Positions 8,534-17,754 of a DNA stretch of 64,000 bases are shown in pieces (position 1 is the stretch's first letter; every line of letters starts with the position of its first letter). The translations under genes and the position numbers were made by a program. The notes below the pieces were generated by a model. That model had not been told where the DNA came from, did no database searches, and saw only the letters and a list, made by a program, of their open reading frames with translations. Source of the stretch: Exiguobacterium sp. RIT594 (GTDB taxonomy: Bacteria > Bacillota > Bacilli > Exiguobacteriales > Exiguobacteriaceae). The stretch spans positions 1,612,001 to 1,676,000 of the forward strand of contig NZ_QPKF01000001.1 in assembly GCF_003339585.1 (NCBI RefSeq), given 5' to 3'.

Positions 8534-9316
8534 TTACACTGTCACGTCCGGCAGGCGGGCTGCCATCAACTGTTCAATTGCCTTTTCATCCCCTTGCTGC
8601 AACAATTCGACGATTTTACTGCCAACGATGACACCGGCGACACTTGTACTGAGCTGACGGACGTGTTCCGGTGTACTGATCCCGAAGCCAGCCATGACCG
8701 GAACCGGACTCAGTTGCGCCACTTTCGCCAAATGCTGTTCAAGTGAATCCCCGAAGTTGGTTTGTCCCCCTGTCGTCCCGTTAACGGTCACGGCGTAAAG
8801 GAACCCTTCACTGTGTGTGGCCAGTTTTTCAATTCGTTCAATCGGACTGGTCAGCGAGACCAGTTGAACGAGTGCGATGTCTGTTTTATTGCGCCCGGCA
8901 AAAAACTGATCGCTTTGTTCGAGTGGCAGATCAGGAATGATCAACCCGTCGACACCGACTTCACGGCACGTCGATAAAAAGGAATCAATGCCGAAGCGGA
9001 AGATTGGATTCAAGTACGTCATGACGACGATTGGCACGCTGGTTGACTGACGCGCAATCCGGATCGCCTCAAGGACATCCTTCAAACTGATTTTCTCTGC
9101 CAGTGCCCGTAGTCCTGCTTCCTGAATGACCGGACCATCGGCAACTGGATCGGAAAACGGCACCCCGACTTCAATCGCTGTCGCACCGGATCGTTCAAGA
9201 AACGCTAAAATATCCGGCAGACGATCGATGCCTCCGTCTCCTCCCATGACATACGGGATAAACGCTTTTTCACCACGTGCGTTAACTGTTCGGATTGCTT
9301 CTTCTAATCGCATCAT
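8534..9316 (-). CDS. trpA: Tryptophan synthase alpha chain
   Basis: A 260-residue TIM barrel that splits indole-3-glycerol phosphate into indole and glyceraldehyde phosphate; it pairs with TrpB. The catalytic Glu and Asp lie in [16 protein letters not shown] (about 48-63), and the phosphate-binding GFGIS occurs near residue 214. It is the last gene of the trp operon. ATG 9316 overlaps the trpB stop (ATGA); a second ATG directly after it (9313) has better spacing from the GGGGG ribosome-binding site and may be the true start. Confidence 0.96.
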   Translation of the reverse strand: MMRLEEAIRTVNARGEKAFIPYVMGGDGGIDRLPDILAFLERSGATAIEVGVPFSDPVADGPVIQEAGLRALAEKISLKDVLEAIRIARQSTSVPIVVMTYLNPIFRFGIDSFLSTCREVGVDGLIIPDLPLEQSDQFFAGRNKTDIALVQLVSLTSPIERIEKLATHSEGFLYAVTVNGTTGGQTNFGDSLEQHLAKVAQLSPVPVMAGFGISTPEHVRQLSTSVAGVIVGSKIVELLQQGDEKAIEQLMAARLPDVTV

Positions 9317-10512
9317 GCTTCCCCCTTCAAGGCATTTCTGACGGTCATGACATCTTTATCGCCGCGTCCTGAAAGACAGATGACGACAACTTCTTCCGGT
9401 TGCATCCTTTTTGCGAGTTCCGTCGCCTGTGCGACGGCATGAGCCGACTCCAGGGCCGGAATGATGCCTTCTTTTTGACAGAGCAGTTGCAAGGCATCGA
9501 GTGCCTGTTGATCCGTTACTGCTTCGTACTGAACACGGCCGATGTCTTTTAGCAGGCTGTGTTCCGGTCCGACTCCCGGATAGTCCAGTCCGGCTGAAAT
9601 CGAGTGCGCTTCCGTGACTTGACCATGCTCATCCTGTAAGAGATACATCATTGAACCGTGCAGGACACCGACCTCACCTTTAGACATCGTGGCGGCATGT
9701 TTCTCCGTCTCGAGTCCGTTTCCGGCTGCTTCGATGCCGTACAATGCGACCTCTTCATCGTCGATGAACGGATGGAACATGCCAATTGCGTTGCTTCCGC
9801 CTCCGACACAGGCAACGATGGCTTCCGGTAATTTGCCTTCTTTTTCAAGAATCTGCGCCCGTGTTTCCTTACCGATGATGGCTTGGAAATCACGGACGAT
9901 TTCCGGGAACGGGTGGGGGCCGAGGACCGATCCCATCAAGTAATGCGTATCGTCGACGTGTTTGACCCAGTAACGTAACGCTTCATTGACAGCATCTTTT
10001 AACGTCCGGCTTCCTTGCGTTACCGAAACGACTTTCGCGCCGAGCAACTCCATCCGGAAGACGTTTAATTCCTGGCGCCGGATGTCTTCTTCTCCCATAA
10101 AGATGACACATTCGAGATCAAGTAGCGCACAGACGGTCGCCGTCGCGACACCGTGTTGTCCGGCACCGGTCTCGGCAACAATTTTCCGTTTTCCCATCCG
10201 TTCGGCGAGTAGTGCTTGCCCAATCGTATTGTTGATTTTATGCGCTCCTGTATGATTCAAATCTTCGCGTTTCAAGTAGATTTTGGCGCCGCCGATCGCC
10301 CGCGTCAAATGTTCCGCGTAATAAAGCGGTGTTTTTCGTCCGACATAATTTTCGAGTAAATCATTCATCCGTTCATGAAACGCCGGATCTTCCTTCACTT
10401 CGGTATAGGCTTGTTCGAGCTCAAGAACGGCTTGCATCAACGTTTCCGGAATGTAACGTCCTCCGTAGATTCCGTACTGTCCCAGTGCATCAGGTTGTAA
10501 ATAACGTGTCAT
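9313..10512 (-). CDS. trpB: Tryptophan synthase beta chain
   Basis: A 399-residue PLP enzyme that joins indole and serine to make tryptophan. Visible motifs are HTGAHKINN with the PLP lysine (about residue 90), the phosphate-binding GGGSNAIG (about 232-239) and the C-terminal CLSGRGDKD. Length is normal. The start overlaps the trpF stop as ATGA, and its own stop overlaps trpA, so translation is probably coupled through the operon. Confidence 0.97.
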   Translation of the reverse strand: MTRYLQPDALGQYGIYGGRYIPETLMQAVLELEQAYTEVKEDPAFHERMNDLLENYVGRKTPLYYAEHLTRAIGGAKIYLKREDLNHTGAHKINNTIGQALLAERMGKRKIVAETGAGQHGVATATVCALLDLECVIFMGEEDIRRQELNVFRMELLGAKVVSVTQGSRTLKDAVNEALRYWVKHVDDTHYLMGSVLGPHPFPEIVRDFQAIIGKETRAQILEKEGKLPEAIVACVGGGSNAIGMFHPFIDDEEVALYGIEAAGNGLETEKHAATMSKGEVGVLHGSMMYLLQDEHGQVTEAHSISAGLDYPGVGPEHSLLKDIGRVQYEAVTDQQALDALQLLCQKEGIIPALESAHAVAQATELAKRMQPEEVVVICLSGRGDKDVMTVRNALKGEA

Positions 10513-11087
10513 TTAAAAGTCTCCTTTACGGCATCATGAAATGCCTGCATTTTTTTCGTATCTTTTTGACCATTCGTTTCAATACCGCTTGAGACATCAA
10601 CAGCAAACGGCTGATACCGTTCAATCACTTGTCCGACGTTATCTGCCTGCAGACCACCTGCGACGAACATCGGTTGATCGACCCGTAGATTGGTTGTCCA
10701 ATCAAAGGTTTGACCGCTTCCCGCTTCCGGTGCATCAAATAACACATAATCGGCGTCCGGATGAATCGTAACCTGTGTTCCGGCCGCGAGCGCCTGAATG
10801 ACCGGCACCCGTTTCTCCCGGTACAACTCATCCGGGACCTGCCCGTGAAGCTGAATCAAATCCAGTCCGACCTGTTCAATCGCTTCTTCGACTTCCTGTT
10901 TCGTCGGAGAGACGAACACACCGACGACCTGGACCGTCTCTGGAATTTCTGCCCGAAGCCGTGCTGCTTCCGTCAATGTGACCTGCCTCTTGCTCGGAGC
11001 AAAGACGAATCCGATGTAGTCGGCCCGTTCGATGGCGAAATGGACATCTTCTTGCCGCTTCAGCCCACAGAACTTAATACGTGTCAT
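10509..11087 (-). CDS. trpF: Phosphoribosylanthranilate isomerase
   Basis: A 192-residue protein, slightly short but complete. It begins [14 protein letters not shown], with the catalytic Cys in FCGL, and contains LHG, a [13 protein letters not shown] segment and the C-terminal DVSSGIE phosphate site with its Asp. It catalyses the third committed step of tryptophan synthesis. It overlaps trpC by 14 bases and trpB by 4. Confidence 0.95.
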   Translation of the reverse strand: MTRIKFCGLKRQEDVHFAIERADYIGFVFAPSKRQVTLTEAARLRAEIPETVQVVGVFVSPTKQEVEEAIEQVGLDLIQLHGQVPDELYREKRVPVIQALAAGTQVTIHPDADYVLFDAPEAGSGQTFDWTTNLRVDQPMFVAGGLQADNVGQVIERYQPFAVDVSSGIETNGQKDTKKMQAFHDAVKETFK

Positions 11088-11850
11088 GTTTCACTCCGTT
11101 GACGGCTTGAATGAAGGTTGCCGGATCTTCCGCCCGCATTAACGTTTCCCCGATTAAAATTCCGTCTGCACCTGCCGCATGAAGCATCTGCGCTTCAGCA
11201 ACGGTCTTGATGCCGCTCTCACTGATATAGCGGACATCGGGTGACTTCGTCTTCAGCAGTTCGAGCGATGTTTCGAGACTCACTTCGAATTTTTTCAGAT
11301 TGCGGTTGTTGATGCCGATGATTTTTGCCTGCAACCGTTCCGCCCGTTCCAGTTCCGTCGCATCGTGCACTTCGACCAATACTTCGAGGCCACTCGCATA
11401 AGCATAGGCGTATAGATCGTGTAAGGTTTCTTCGTCAAGCGCCGCAACGATCAACAGAATCAAACTGGCACCATGCGCTTTCGCAAGATCAATCTGGATC
11501 CGGTCGACCATAAAGTCCTTACACAGCACCGGAACGTTGACTGCTTTCGTGACGGCCGCTAAATCTTCCATGCTTCCTTTAAAATACGTCTGATCGGTCA
11601 ACACCGAGATCACGGTCGCTCCGCTCGCGGCATACCGTTTTGCCTGTTCGGCAGGATCGACATGTAGTGAAATATCGCCTTTTGACGGTGAAGCCCGTTT
11701 AATTTCCGCGATGACGGACAAATCCGTTCCGCCAAGCGATTGATGAATCGATTGGTTAAGTCTTCTCGGCTCCGCTTGACCCACGCCGTCGATTTTCAAG
11801 CGGGCAACTTCCTGTCGTTTCGTCTCGATGATGCGGTCTAATATATTCAT
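11074..11850 (-). CDS. trpC: Indole-3-glycerol phosphate synthase
   Basis: A 258-residue TIM barrel with VIAEIKRASPSKG (about 46-58), VLCKDF (about 109), GINNRNLKKFEV and SESGI in order, all family signatures. It closes the indole ring of the intermediate made by TrpF. ATG 11850 overlaps the trpD stop (ATGA) and has GGAGG upstream. trpC and trpF are separate genes here rather than fused. Confidence 0.97.
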   Translation of the reverse strand: MNILDRIIETKRQEVARLKIDGVGQAEPRRLNQSIHQSLGGTDLSVIAEIKRASPSKGDISLHVDPAEQAKRYAASGATVISVLTDQTYFKGSMEDLAAVTKAVNVPVLCKDFMVDRIQIDLAKAHGASLILLIVAALDEETLHDLYAYAYASGLEVLVEVHDATELERAERLQAKIIGINNRNLKKFEVSLETSLELLKTKSPDVRYISESGIKTVAEAQMLHAAGADGILIGETLMRAEDPATFIQAVNGVKHDTY

Positions 11851-12866
11851 CCGATTGCCTCCTGTTGTTTCATCCGTTGTAAAAATTGTAATTTTTCAAG
11901 GGCGCGACCGGAATCGATGCTTTCCGCCGACCGTTCGATTCCTTCGCGAATCGTCTCGACCCGACCTTCCGCAAACAAAGCGATTCCGGCATTGAGTAAG
12001 ACGGTATCCCGGTACGGACCCGCTTCCCCGCGGAGGACCCGCAAGAGGATTTCCGCGTTTTCTGCAGCCGTACCGCCACGGATGGCTTCGAGTGGCGCGA
12101 CCGCCAGTCCAACTTCTTCCGGATGAAGACTGAACCGGATCAACTCGCCTTGATCGAGCAGTACCAATTGATTTGTTCCTGCGAGTGATGCTTCATCCAT
12201 CCCACACGCTCCGTGTAAGACGATGGCACGTTTTCGTCCAAGCCGATGCAAGGTCAAGGCCATCGTCTCCAGCAAATCTTCCCGGTAAATTCCGAGTAAC
12301 TGTGTTTTTAATGGTACCGGATTCGTTAGCGGTCCAATCAGATTAAAGATTGTCGGAATCCGTAAATCGCGGCGGACTTTCATGATCTGTTTGACACGCG
12401 GGTGCATCCGTTGGGCGAACAGAAACGCAATCCCGTTTGCTTCAAGCAACTTCGCAATGTCTTCTGCCGTCACATCGAGCGGGACACCGAGTGCTTCGAG
12501 TACATCGGCACTGCCCGTTTTGCTTGAGACACTCCGGTTTCCGTGTTTTGCTACTTTGGCTCCGGCACCGGCCAAAACGAATGCCGCTGTCGTACTGATG
12601 TTAAAGGATTGGGAACCGTCGCCGCCTGTACCGCAGTTATCGATAAAATCCGTTCCCGTCACCGGAATGTCGAGTGCGACTTCCCGCATGATGGAAGCAA
12701 GACCGGCCAGTTCTTCCGCCGTTTCACCTTTGGCTTTCAGCGCAACGAGAAAAGCTGCAATTTCACTGTCTGTGACATCTGCTGCAAATAAGGCACGGGC
12801 CGCCTGTTGCATTTCTTCGTAGCGGAGATGATTGGCATTCGTCAATTTCGTCAATACGTCCTTCAT
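11847..12866 (-). CDS. trpD: Anthranilate phosphoribosyltransferase
   Basis: A 339-residue enzyme that transfers phosphoribose from PRPP to anthranilate. The glycine-rich NCGTGGDGSQSFNIST (about 78-93) and KHGNRSVSSKTGSADVLE (about 107-124) are clear. The start is chosen at ATG 12866: AAGGAG is 8 bases upstream and the trpG stop is 5 bases before it. An in-frame GTG at 12875 would overlap trpG but sits too close to the RBS. The C-terminal stop overlaps trpC. Confidence 0.95.
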   Translation of the reverse strand: MKDVLTKLTNANHLRYEEMQQAARALFAADVTDSEIAAFLVALKAKGETAEELAGLASIMREVALDIPVTGTDFIDNCGTGGDGSQSFNISTTAAFVLAGAGAKVAKHGNRSVSSKTGSADVLEALGVPLDVTAEDIAKLLEANGIAFLFAQRMHPRVKQIMKVRRDLRIPTIFNLIGPLTNPVPLKTQLLGIYREDLLETMALTLHRLGRKRAIVLHGACGMDEASLAGTNQLVLLDQGELIRFSLHPEEVGLAVAPLEAIRGGTAAENAEILLRVLRGEAGPYRDTVLLNAGIALFAEGRVETIREGIERSAESIDSGRALEKLQFLQRMKQQEAIG

Positions 12867-12871
12867 TCCTG

Positions 12872-13438
12872 TCACTCCTTCGTCAGTTCGATAAATCGTT
12901 GAATCATTTGTTGTCCAAGCGGGGTTCCGATCGATTCCGGGTGAAACTGAATCCCGTATGTCGGATGTGTGTGGTGTTCGAGTGCCATGATTGTTCCGTC
13001 AGCGGTCACGGCGGTCACTTCCAGTACTTCCGGTAAGGTCGTCCGCTCGACAATCAAGGAATGGTAACGCATGACGTCGAGTTGTTCCGGAAGACCGGTA
13101 AACAATCGTCCGCTTTGCCGGATTGTTGATGTCTTTCCGTGCCGGATCTCATCCGCTTCGATGACACGTCCGCCAAATGCTTGACCGATTGCCTGGTGCC
13201 CGAGACAGACACCGAGTATCGGGATCTTTCCCGAGTATGTCTCAATCACGTCGAGACAGATACCGGCATCACTCGGATGACCCGGTCCCGGCGATAAGAT
13301 GATTCCAGCCGGATTCAAGTCGGCAATCGCGCTCACTTCGATCGCATCATTTCGGATGACTTGAATCTCATCGTAGACGGCCGCATATTGATACAGGTTA
13401 TAGGTAAAAGAATCATAGTTGTCAATCAGTACAATCAT
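12872..13438 (-). CDS. trpG: Anthranilate synthase glutamine amidotransferase component
   Basis: A 188-residue class I glutamine amidotransferase that feeds ammonia to TrpE. The triad is visible: Cys in GVCLGHQAIGQAFGG (about residue 78) and His/Glu in QFHPESIGTP (about 168). The oxyanion region SPGPGHPSDAG is intact. ATG 13438 is preferred over TTG 13444 because GGAGG is seven bases upstream; it also overlaps the trpE stop as ATGA. In B. subtilis this role is filled by a shared PabA outside the trp operon, so an in-operon trpG differs from that model. Confidence 0.94.
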   Translation of the reverse strand: MIVLIDNYDSFTYNLYQYAAVYDEIQVIRNDAIEVSAIADLNPAGIILSPGPGHPSDAGICLDVIETYSGKIPILGVCLGHQAIGQAFGGRVIEADEIRHGKTSTIRQSGRLFTGLPEQLDVMRYHSLIVERTTLPEVLEVTAVTADGTIMALEHHTHPTYGIQFHPESIGTPLGQQMIQRFIELTKE

Positions 13439-14829
13439 TTCCAAACCTCCAGTAACGACTTCGCTTTATGCAACGTCTCTTCATACTCCAAGGTCGGATC
13501 AGAGTCATAGACTATACCCGCTCCGGCCTGAACGTACGCTTTTCCATGTTGGATGACCATCGTCCGGATGGCGAGCGCAAAATCAAGATTGCCGCTGACA
13601 TCAAAATATCCGACCGCTCCGGCATAGACTTCCCGTTTTTTTGTCTCATATTGATTGATCAACTGCATCGCCCGGATCTTCGGGGCCCCTGAGACGGTAC
13701 CTGCGGGCAGACAGGAAATCAATGCGTCTGCGCCTGTCCGTCCTTCTGCAAGTCTTCCTTCGACGACGGAAACGAGATGCATGACATTTTTGAACCGTTC
13801 GATTTCCATTTCCCGCGAGACATGGATGGTACCGACCTGACAGACTTGACCAAGATCATTTCGTCCTAAGTCAACGAGCATCCGGTGTTCAGCCTGTTCT
13901 TTCTCGTCGTTCAATAAATCATGCGCCAGTTGCGTGTCTTCCTGTTTCGTTTTTCCACGGGGCCGGGTCCCGGCAATCGGATTCGTCGTGACATGGCGGC
14001 CTTTGACCTGAACGAGACTTTCCGGTGATGCACCAAGGACGATGACTTCTCCTAAATCAATGTAAAAGAGATACGGACTCGGATTGTCCTGGCGCAGCTT
14101 CCGGTAAAAGTGGAACGGGTCGCCGGCGAATGTTGCGTCTAACCGTTGCGATAACACCAGTTGGAATACATCTCCCTGACGAATATGTTGTTTCGCCTGT
14201 TCGACGAGTGATATAAAAGTTTCTTTTTCAAGCTGCGGTTGATAGACGATGTTTTCAAGCGGGCGCTCGATCCGGGTCTGCTGACCGGTTTGTTCCAGTA
14301 AGGTTTTGCGGAGCTGCAGTTTCCGAATCATCTCCTGCCGGTCCATCAGTCCACCGAGTGACGTATGAATTAAATGCACCCGGTGTTCCAGGTGGTCATA
14401 TAAAATGATTTCGTCATAGACGGCAAGCAAGGCATCCGGCAAGTTGCGGTCACTGTCCGGCACCGGTCCGATGTTCTCATATGCCCGAATCGCATCATAG
14501 CCGACATAGCCGATTGCACCGCTTAAGAACGGAAAGTCGGTATCGGTCGTCCCCCGTGTCACAGACTGTTGCAACAGCCGGACCGGATTCCCTGTCATCG
14601 TTACGGTTTCTTCCGTCTGAAGATGGTGCCGCGTCACTTGATTGCCTTCCGCCCGAAGCAATTCGACCGGATTGACGCCGATGATCGAGTAACGACCGTT
14701 ACTGCCGCTCGCTGAGCTTTCAAGTAGACATTTCCGGTCTCCCTCGAGATTTAAAAAGATGGAGATTGGCGTCAACTCATCGCCGTTCATTTCGATTTGC
14801 TCTATTATCAATTGTTCTGTCTCGATCAT
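13435..14829 (-). CDS. trpE: Anthranilate synthase component I
   Basis: A 464-residue chorismate-using enzyme and first gene of trpEGDCFBA. The N-terminal LLESS (about residue 32) is the tryptophan feedback site. The C-terminal catalytic core has TNPIAGTRPRG, the DLGRNDLGQVC segment and LPAGTVSGAPKIRAM. ATG 14829 has an AGGAGG ribosome-binding site. The longer frame up to 14994 would translate through the T-box terminator and is rejected. Control is by the two T-boxes and, by family precedent, by feedback inhibition. Confidence 0.96.
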   Translation of the reverse strand: MIETEQLIIEQIEMNGDELTPISIFLNLEGDRKCLLESSASGSNGRYSIIGVNPVELLRAEGNQVTRHHLQTEETVTMTGNPVRLLQQSVTRGTTDTDFPFLSGAIGYVGYDAIRAYENIGPVPDSDRNLPDALLAVYDEIILYDHLEHRVHLIHTSLGGLMDRQEMIRKLQLRKTLLEQTGQQTRIERPLENIVYQPQLEKETFISLVEQAKQHIRQGDVFQLVLSQRLDATFAGDPFHFYRKLRQDNPSPYLFYIDLGEVIVLGASPESLVQVKGRHVTTNPIAGTRPRGKTKQEDTQLAHDLLNDEKEQAEHRMLVDLGRNDLGQVCQVGTIHVSREMEIERFKNVMHLVSVVEGRLAEGRTGADALISCLPAGTVSGAPKIRAMQLINQYETKKREVYAGAVGYFDVSGNLDFALAIRTMVIQHGKAYVQAGAGIVYDSDPTLEYEETLHKAKSLLEVWK

Positions 14830-14850
14830 CCTGTTCGCCTCCTGATATAT

Positions 14851-15110
14851 AAAAAAAGTCCTCCATACAGCAAATGCCGTATGGAGGACGATAGACTCGC
14901 GGTGCCACCTCACAATTGGAACTACAAACGTTCCCACTCTTCCGATGCGTCTTGACGAGACATCGTAGCCTAAGATAACGGGGGCTTCCGTCACGACCTA
15001 CTTACCGTTCAGTCCTGCTCTCATGAGACCATTCATCAAACATCCCTGTACGGAAGTCCCACCATTCTTCCGCTCTCTGAAACAACGATTCGTCTGACTA
15101 CTTAACTCAT
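14851..15110 (-). promoter_or_regulatory. Proximal T-box riboswitch of the trp operon (Trp specifier)
   Basis: On the minus strand, AGGTGGCACCGCG (14910-14898) is the T-box consensus, followed by a terminator stem GTCCTCCATAC...GTATGGAGGAC and seven T (14884-14851). Upstream, GAGAGCGG, GGTGG and the specifier loop GATGAATGG place a TGG tryptophan codon at 15031-15029; GTAAGTAGG...CCGTTATC forms the stem III region. Uncharged tRNA-Trp should pair with TGG and with the TGGCACC bulge to stabilise the antiterminator and allow trpE expression. Confidence 0.93.
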
Positions 15111-15138
15111 TCATCGATTTACTTATTCAATTGAATAC

Positions 15139-15415
15139 GAAAAGGGTTTTCCCGTCCATTCATGCTAAACATGAAGGACGGGAAAACCCGCGGTACCACC
15201 TTCGTTGACTAGTACTAGTCCCCTCGAACGAACCGGTCACCCTGATTCGTCGTCCTTGATAACGGAAGGTACCCGTCAGAGCCTACTGTAAGTTCGGTCT
15301 GATGCTCAGAAGCCCATTCACCTGTTTCACGATACTGATTCGCACCACCCATCAGCTCTCTTCAATCGTTTCATAGGTTACTTTTCTTCGTCATTGCGTC
15401 TGTGTTCTTTAATTG
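15139..15415 (-). promoter_or_regulatory. Distal T-box riboswitch of the trp operon (Trp specifier)
   Basis: A second, complete T-box precedes the first. It has AAGGTGGTACCGCG (15202-15189), a terminator stem GGGTTTTCCCGTCC...GGACGGGAAAACCC followed by TTTT (about 15188-15142), stem I GAGAGCTGATGGGTGGTGCG, and specifier loop GTGAATGGGC with TGG at 15316-15314. Both elements read tryptophan, so transcription must pass two tRNA-Trp-dependent decisions before trpE. Confidence 0.93.
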
Positions 15416-15421
15416 TTCTTT

Positions 15422-15450
15422 ATGTTACGTGGGAAACCGTTTTCTGTCAA
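15422..15450 (-). promoter_or_regulatory. Sigma-A promoter of the trp operon
   Basis: On the minus strand a perfect TTGACA (15450-15445), a 17-base spacer and TAACAT (15427-15422) lie directly before the distal T-box. The -35 box starts 15 bases after the bkdB stop codon. Confidence 0.85.
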
Positions 15451-15464
15451 TAGATTTGTCTGAA

Positions 15465-16757
15465 TCAATATAAAGACAGTTGGTTCGGGTCAATTGACTC
15501 GAGCGCGTGTTTGACCGTCTGCAGGAACTGGCCGGCAACGAGTCCGTCGAGCACCCGGTGGTCAATCGACATACAAAGGTTGACCATGTCGCGTGCTGCG
15601 AACATGCCGTTGACCCAAACCGGGCGTTTGACGATTGATTCGACCGACAAAATCGCCGCTTGTGGGAAGTTCAGAATCGGCGCTGACTGAATCGAACCAA
15701 ATGATCCGGTATTGTTGACCGTAAACGTTCCGCCCTGCATCTCGCTTGACGACAGTCGTCCGGCTTGCGCTCGTTTTCCGAAATCATCGATTGCCCGGGC
15801 CAGTCCTTTAATGCTGAGTTCGTCCGCATTTTTGACGACCGGTACGAACAAGGCTTCTTGCGTCGCGACCGCGAGTGACAAGTTGATTGCTTTTTTCTGG
15901 ATGATCTTGTCGCCCGCCCACGTCGAGTTCATGATTGGATGTTTCTTTAATCCTTCAACGGTTGCTTTCATGAAGAACGGAAGGAATGTCAATTTGACCC
16001 CTTCTTGTTTAAAGAATGCATCTTTATGACGATTCCGGGCTTCGACCAGGTTCGTCACGTCGACTTCAATCATTAACCAGGCATGCGGTGCTTCCTGTTT
16101 AGAGCGGACCATGTTCGCTGCGATTGCTTGGCGGACACCGGCCGTCGGAATTTCGATGTCTCCGGCTTCTGTCGTGCTTGTCATCGGTTTAGCCGCTTGC
16201 GGTCGCGCTGCTTGCGGTTGTTCATGTCGTTCAGGTTGTGCTTCCGGTTTTGGTGCCGGCACCGACTCAATCGTCGGTGCTTCGACCGTATCCGGTTGTG
16301 TAATTTGTCCGGTTTCGACGATTTTGAGAAGGTCTTTCCGGGTAATCCGGCCGCCGGCACCCGTTCCCGAAACCTGCTCCAAATCAATGCCGTGCTCGGC
16401 AGACAATTTAAGAACGGCCGGTGAATAACGTTTCTTCATCGATTGATCACTTGAAACCGGTGTTTCTTCGATTGCCGGAACAGCTTCTTCCGTTGCCGCG
16501 ACTTCTGTTGAACCGCCGCTGACTTGCAAGGTCACGATTGCCTCCCCGACTTGCAACGTGTCTCCTTCTTCTGCCAACAGCTGATCGATGACACCGTCGA
16601 AAGACGATGGAACTTCTGCTGTCACTTTATCGGTGATGACTTCCGCGATCGGATCATACTTCTTGACTGTATCACCTGGTTTGACGAGCCAAAGGGAAAT
16701 CGTCCCTTCCGTTACACTCTCACCAAGTTGTGGCATCGTTAATGTTTCAGTTTTCAT
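15465..16757 (-). CDS. bkdB: Branched-chain 2-oxoacid dehydrogenase E2 (dihydrolipoyl acyltransferase)
   Basis: A 430-residue E2 chain. The N-terminal lipoyl domain carries the lipoyl lysine in ITDKVTAEV (about K44). A peripheral-subunit-binding domain (about 110-150, GTGAGGRITRKDLL) follows a proline/alanine linker, then comes the acyltransferase core ending in the catalytic SIDHRVLDG. It forms the core of the complex that turns leucine, isoleucine and valine keto acids into acyl-CoA. The start at ATG 16757 follows AAGGGGGA; the longer frame reads through the E1-beta gene. It is the last gene of the operon, and no terminator is visible before the trp promoter. Confidence 0.95.
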   Translation of the reverse strand: MKTETLTMPQLGESVTEGTISLWLVKPGDTVKKYDPIAEVITDKVTAEVPSSFDGVIDQLLAEEGDTLQVGEAIVTLQVSGGSTEVAATEEAVPAIEETPVSSDQSMKKRYSPAVLKLSAEHGIDLEQVSGTGAGGRITRKDLLKIVETGQITQPDTVEAPTIESVPAPKPEAQPERHEQPQAARPQAAKPMTSTTEAGDIEIPTAGVRQAIAANMVRSKQEAPHAWLMIEVDVTNLVEARNRHKDAFFKQEGVKLTFLPFFMKATVEGLKKHPIMNSTWAGDKIIQKKAINLSLAVATQEALFVPVVKNADELSIKGLARAIDDFGKRAQAGRLSSSEMQGGTFTVNNTGSFGSIQSAPILNFPQAAILSVESIVKRPVWVNGMFAARDMVNLCMSIDHRVLDGLVAGQFLQTVKHALESIDPNQLSLY

Positions 16758-16770
16758 TGACGTTTCCCCC

Positions 16771-17754
16771 TTAGTACGCGTGCAGCGTCCGGATTTTATC
16801 TTCGATTTTTTCGCTCGAGACATTAAAGAATTTTTCCATCGTCGGCGCGTATGGCATCGCCGGGACATCCGGACCGCACAGTCGTTCGATTGGTGCGTCG
16901 AGATCAAATAACGCTTCTTCCGCAATAATCGCTGACACTTCACTCATGACGCTGCCTTCTTTGTTATCTTCTGTCACGAGCAAGACTTTCCCGGTTTTTC
17001 TTGCTGCTGCGACGACCGCTTCCCGGTCGATTGGATAGACGGTCCGCAAGTCGAGGATATGAACATCGATGCCGTCTTTCTCAAGACGTGCTGCTGCGTC
17101 AAGGGCGAATTGAACACAGAGACCGTACGTGATGACCGTCAAATCTTCGCCTTCCCGTTTGACGTCGGCTTTGCCGATTTCAACGATATAATCCTCTTCC
17201 GGTACCTCACCTTTGAGGAGACGGTATCCGCGCTTATGTTCAAAGAACAACACCGGATCATTCGAACGGATCGCTGCCTTCAGCAGTCCTTTAGCATCGT
17301 ACGGATTCGACGGAATGACGATTTTTAAGCCCGGTGTCGAATTGAACATCGCTTCGACGGATTGCGAGTGGTAAAGAGCGCCGTGAATCCCGCCGCCGAA
17401 CGGTGCCCGGATGACGATCGGGCACGACCAGTCATTGTTCGAACGGTAACGGATTTTCGCCGCTTCACTGACGATCTGGTTGACGGCCGGCATGATGAAA
17501 TCAGCAAACTGCATTTCAGCAATCGGCCGCATCCCGTACATCGCAGCCCCGATTCCGACACCGGCGATTGCACTCTCAGCGAGCGGTGCGTCGATGACAC
17601 GTGCTTCCCCGAACTGTTCCAGTAATCCTTGTGTCGCCCGGAAAACGCCACCGCGGACGCCGACGTCTTCTCCGAGGACGAAGACCGATTCATCGCGTTC
17701 CATCTCTTCTTTGATTGCGCTGTTGATTGCTTCGATTAAACTTAATGTCGTCAT
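16771..17754 (-). CDS. bkdAB: Branched-chain 2-oxoacid dehydrogenase E1 beta subunit
   Basis: A 327-residue transketolase-like subunit starting MTTLSLIEAINSAI, with FVLGEDVGVRGGVF, a DAPLAESAIAGVGIGAA segment and a C-terminal region rich in interface residues (LCGPDVPAMPYAP). It pairs with BkdAA to decarboxylate branched-chain keto acids with thiamine diphosphate. The ATG overlaps the bkdAA stop as ATGA, and bkdB follows after 13 bases. Confidence 0.95.
   Translation of the reverse strand: MTTLSLIEAINSAIKEEMERDESVFVLGEDVGVRGGVFRATQGLLEQFGEARVIDAPLAESAIAGVGIGAAMYGMRPIAEMQFADFIMPAVNQIVSEAAKIRYRSNNDWSCPIVIRAPFGGGIHGALYHSQSVEAMFNSTPGLKIVIPSNPYDAKGLLKAAIRSNDPVLFFEHKRGYRLLKGEVPEEDYIVEIGKADVKREGEDLTVITYGLCVQFALDAAARLEKDGIDVHILDLRTVYPIDREAVVAAARKTGKVLLVTEDNKEGSVMSEVSAIIAEEALFDLDAPIERLCGPDVPAMPYAPTMEKFFNVSSEKIEDKIRTLHAY

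Noticed and set aside
14830-14994. Upstream 55-residue extension of trpE
   Set aside because: It would read through the T-box and its terminator; the RBS and family alignment put the start at 14829.
16758-16943. 62-residue N-terminal extension of bkdB
   Set aside because: It overlaps the end of bkdAB in another frame and lacks an RBS; the lipoyl domain starts at 16757.
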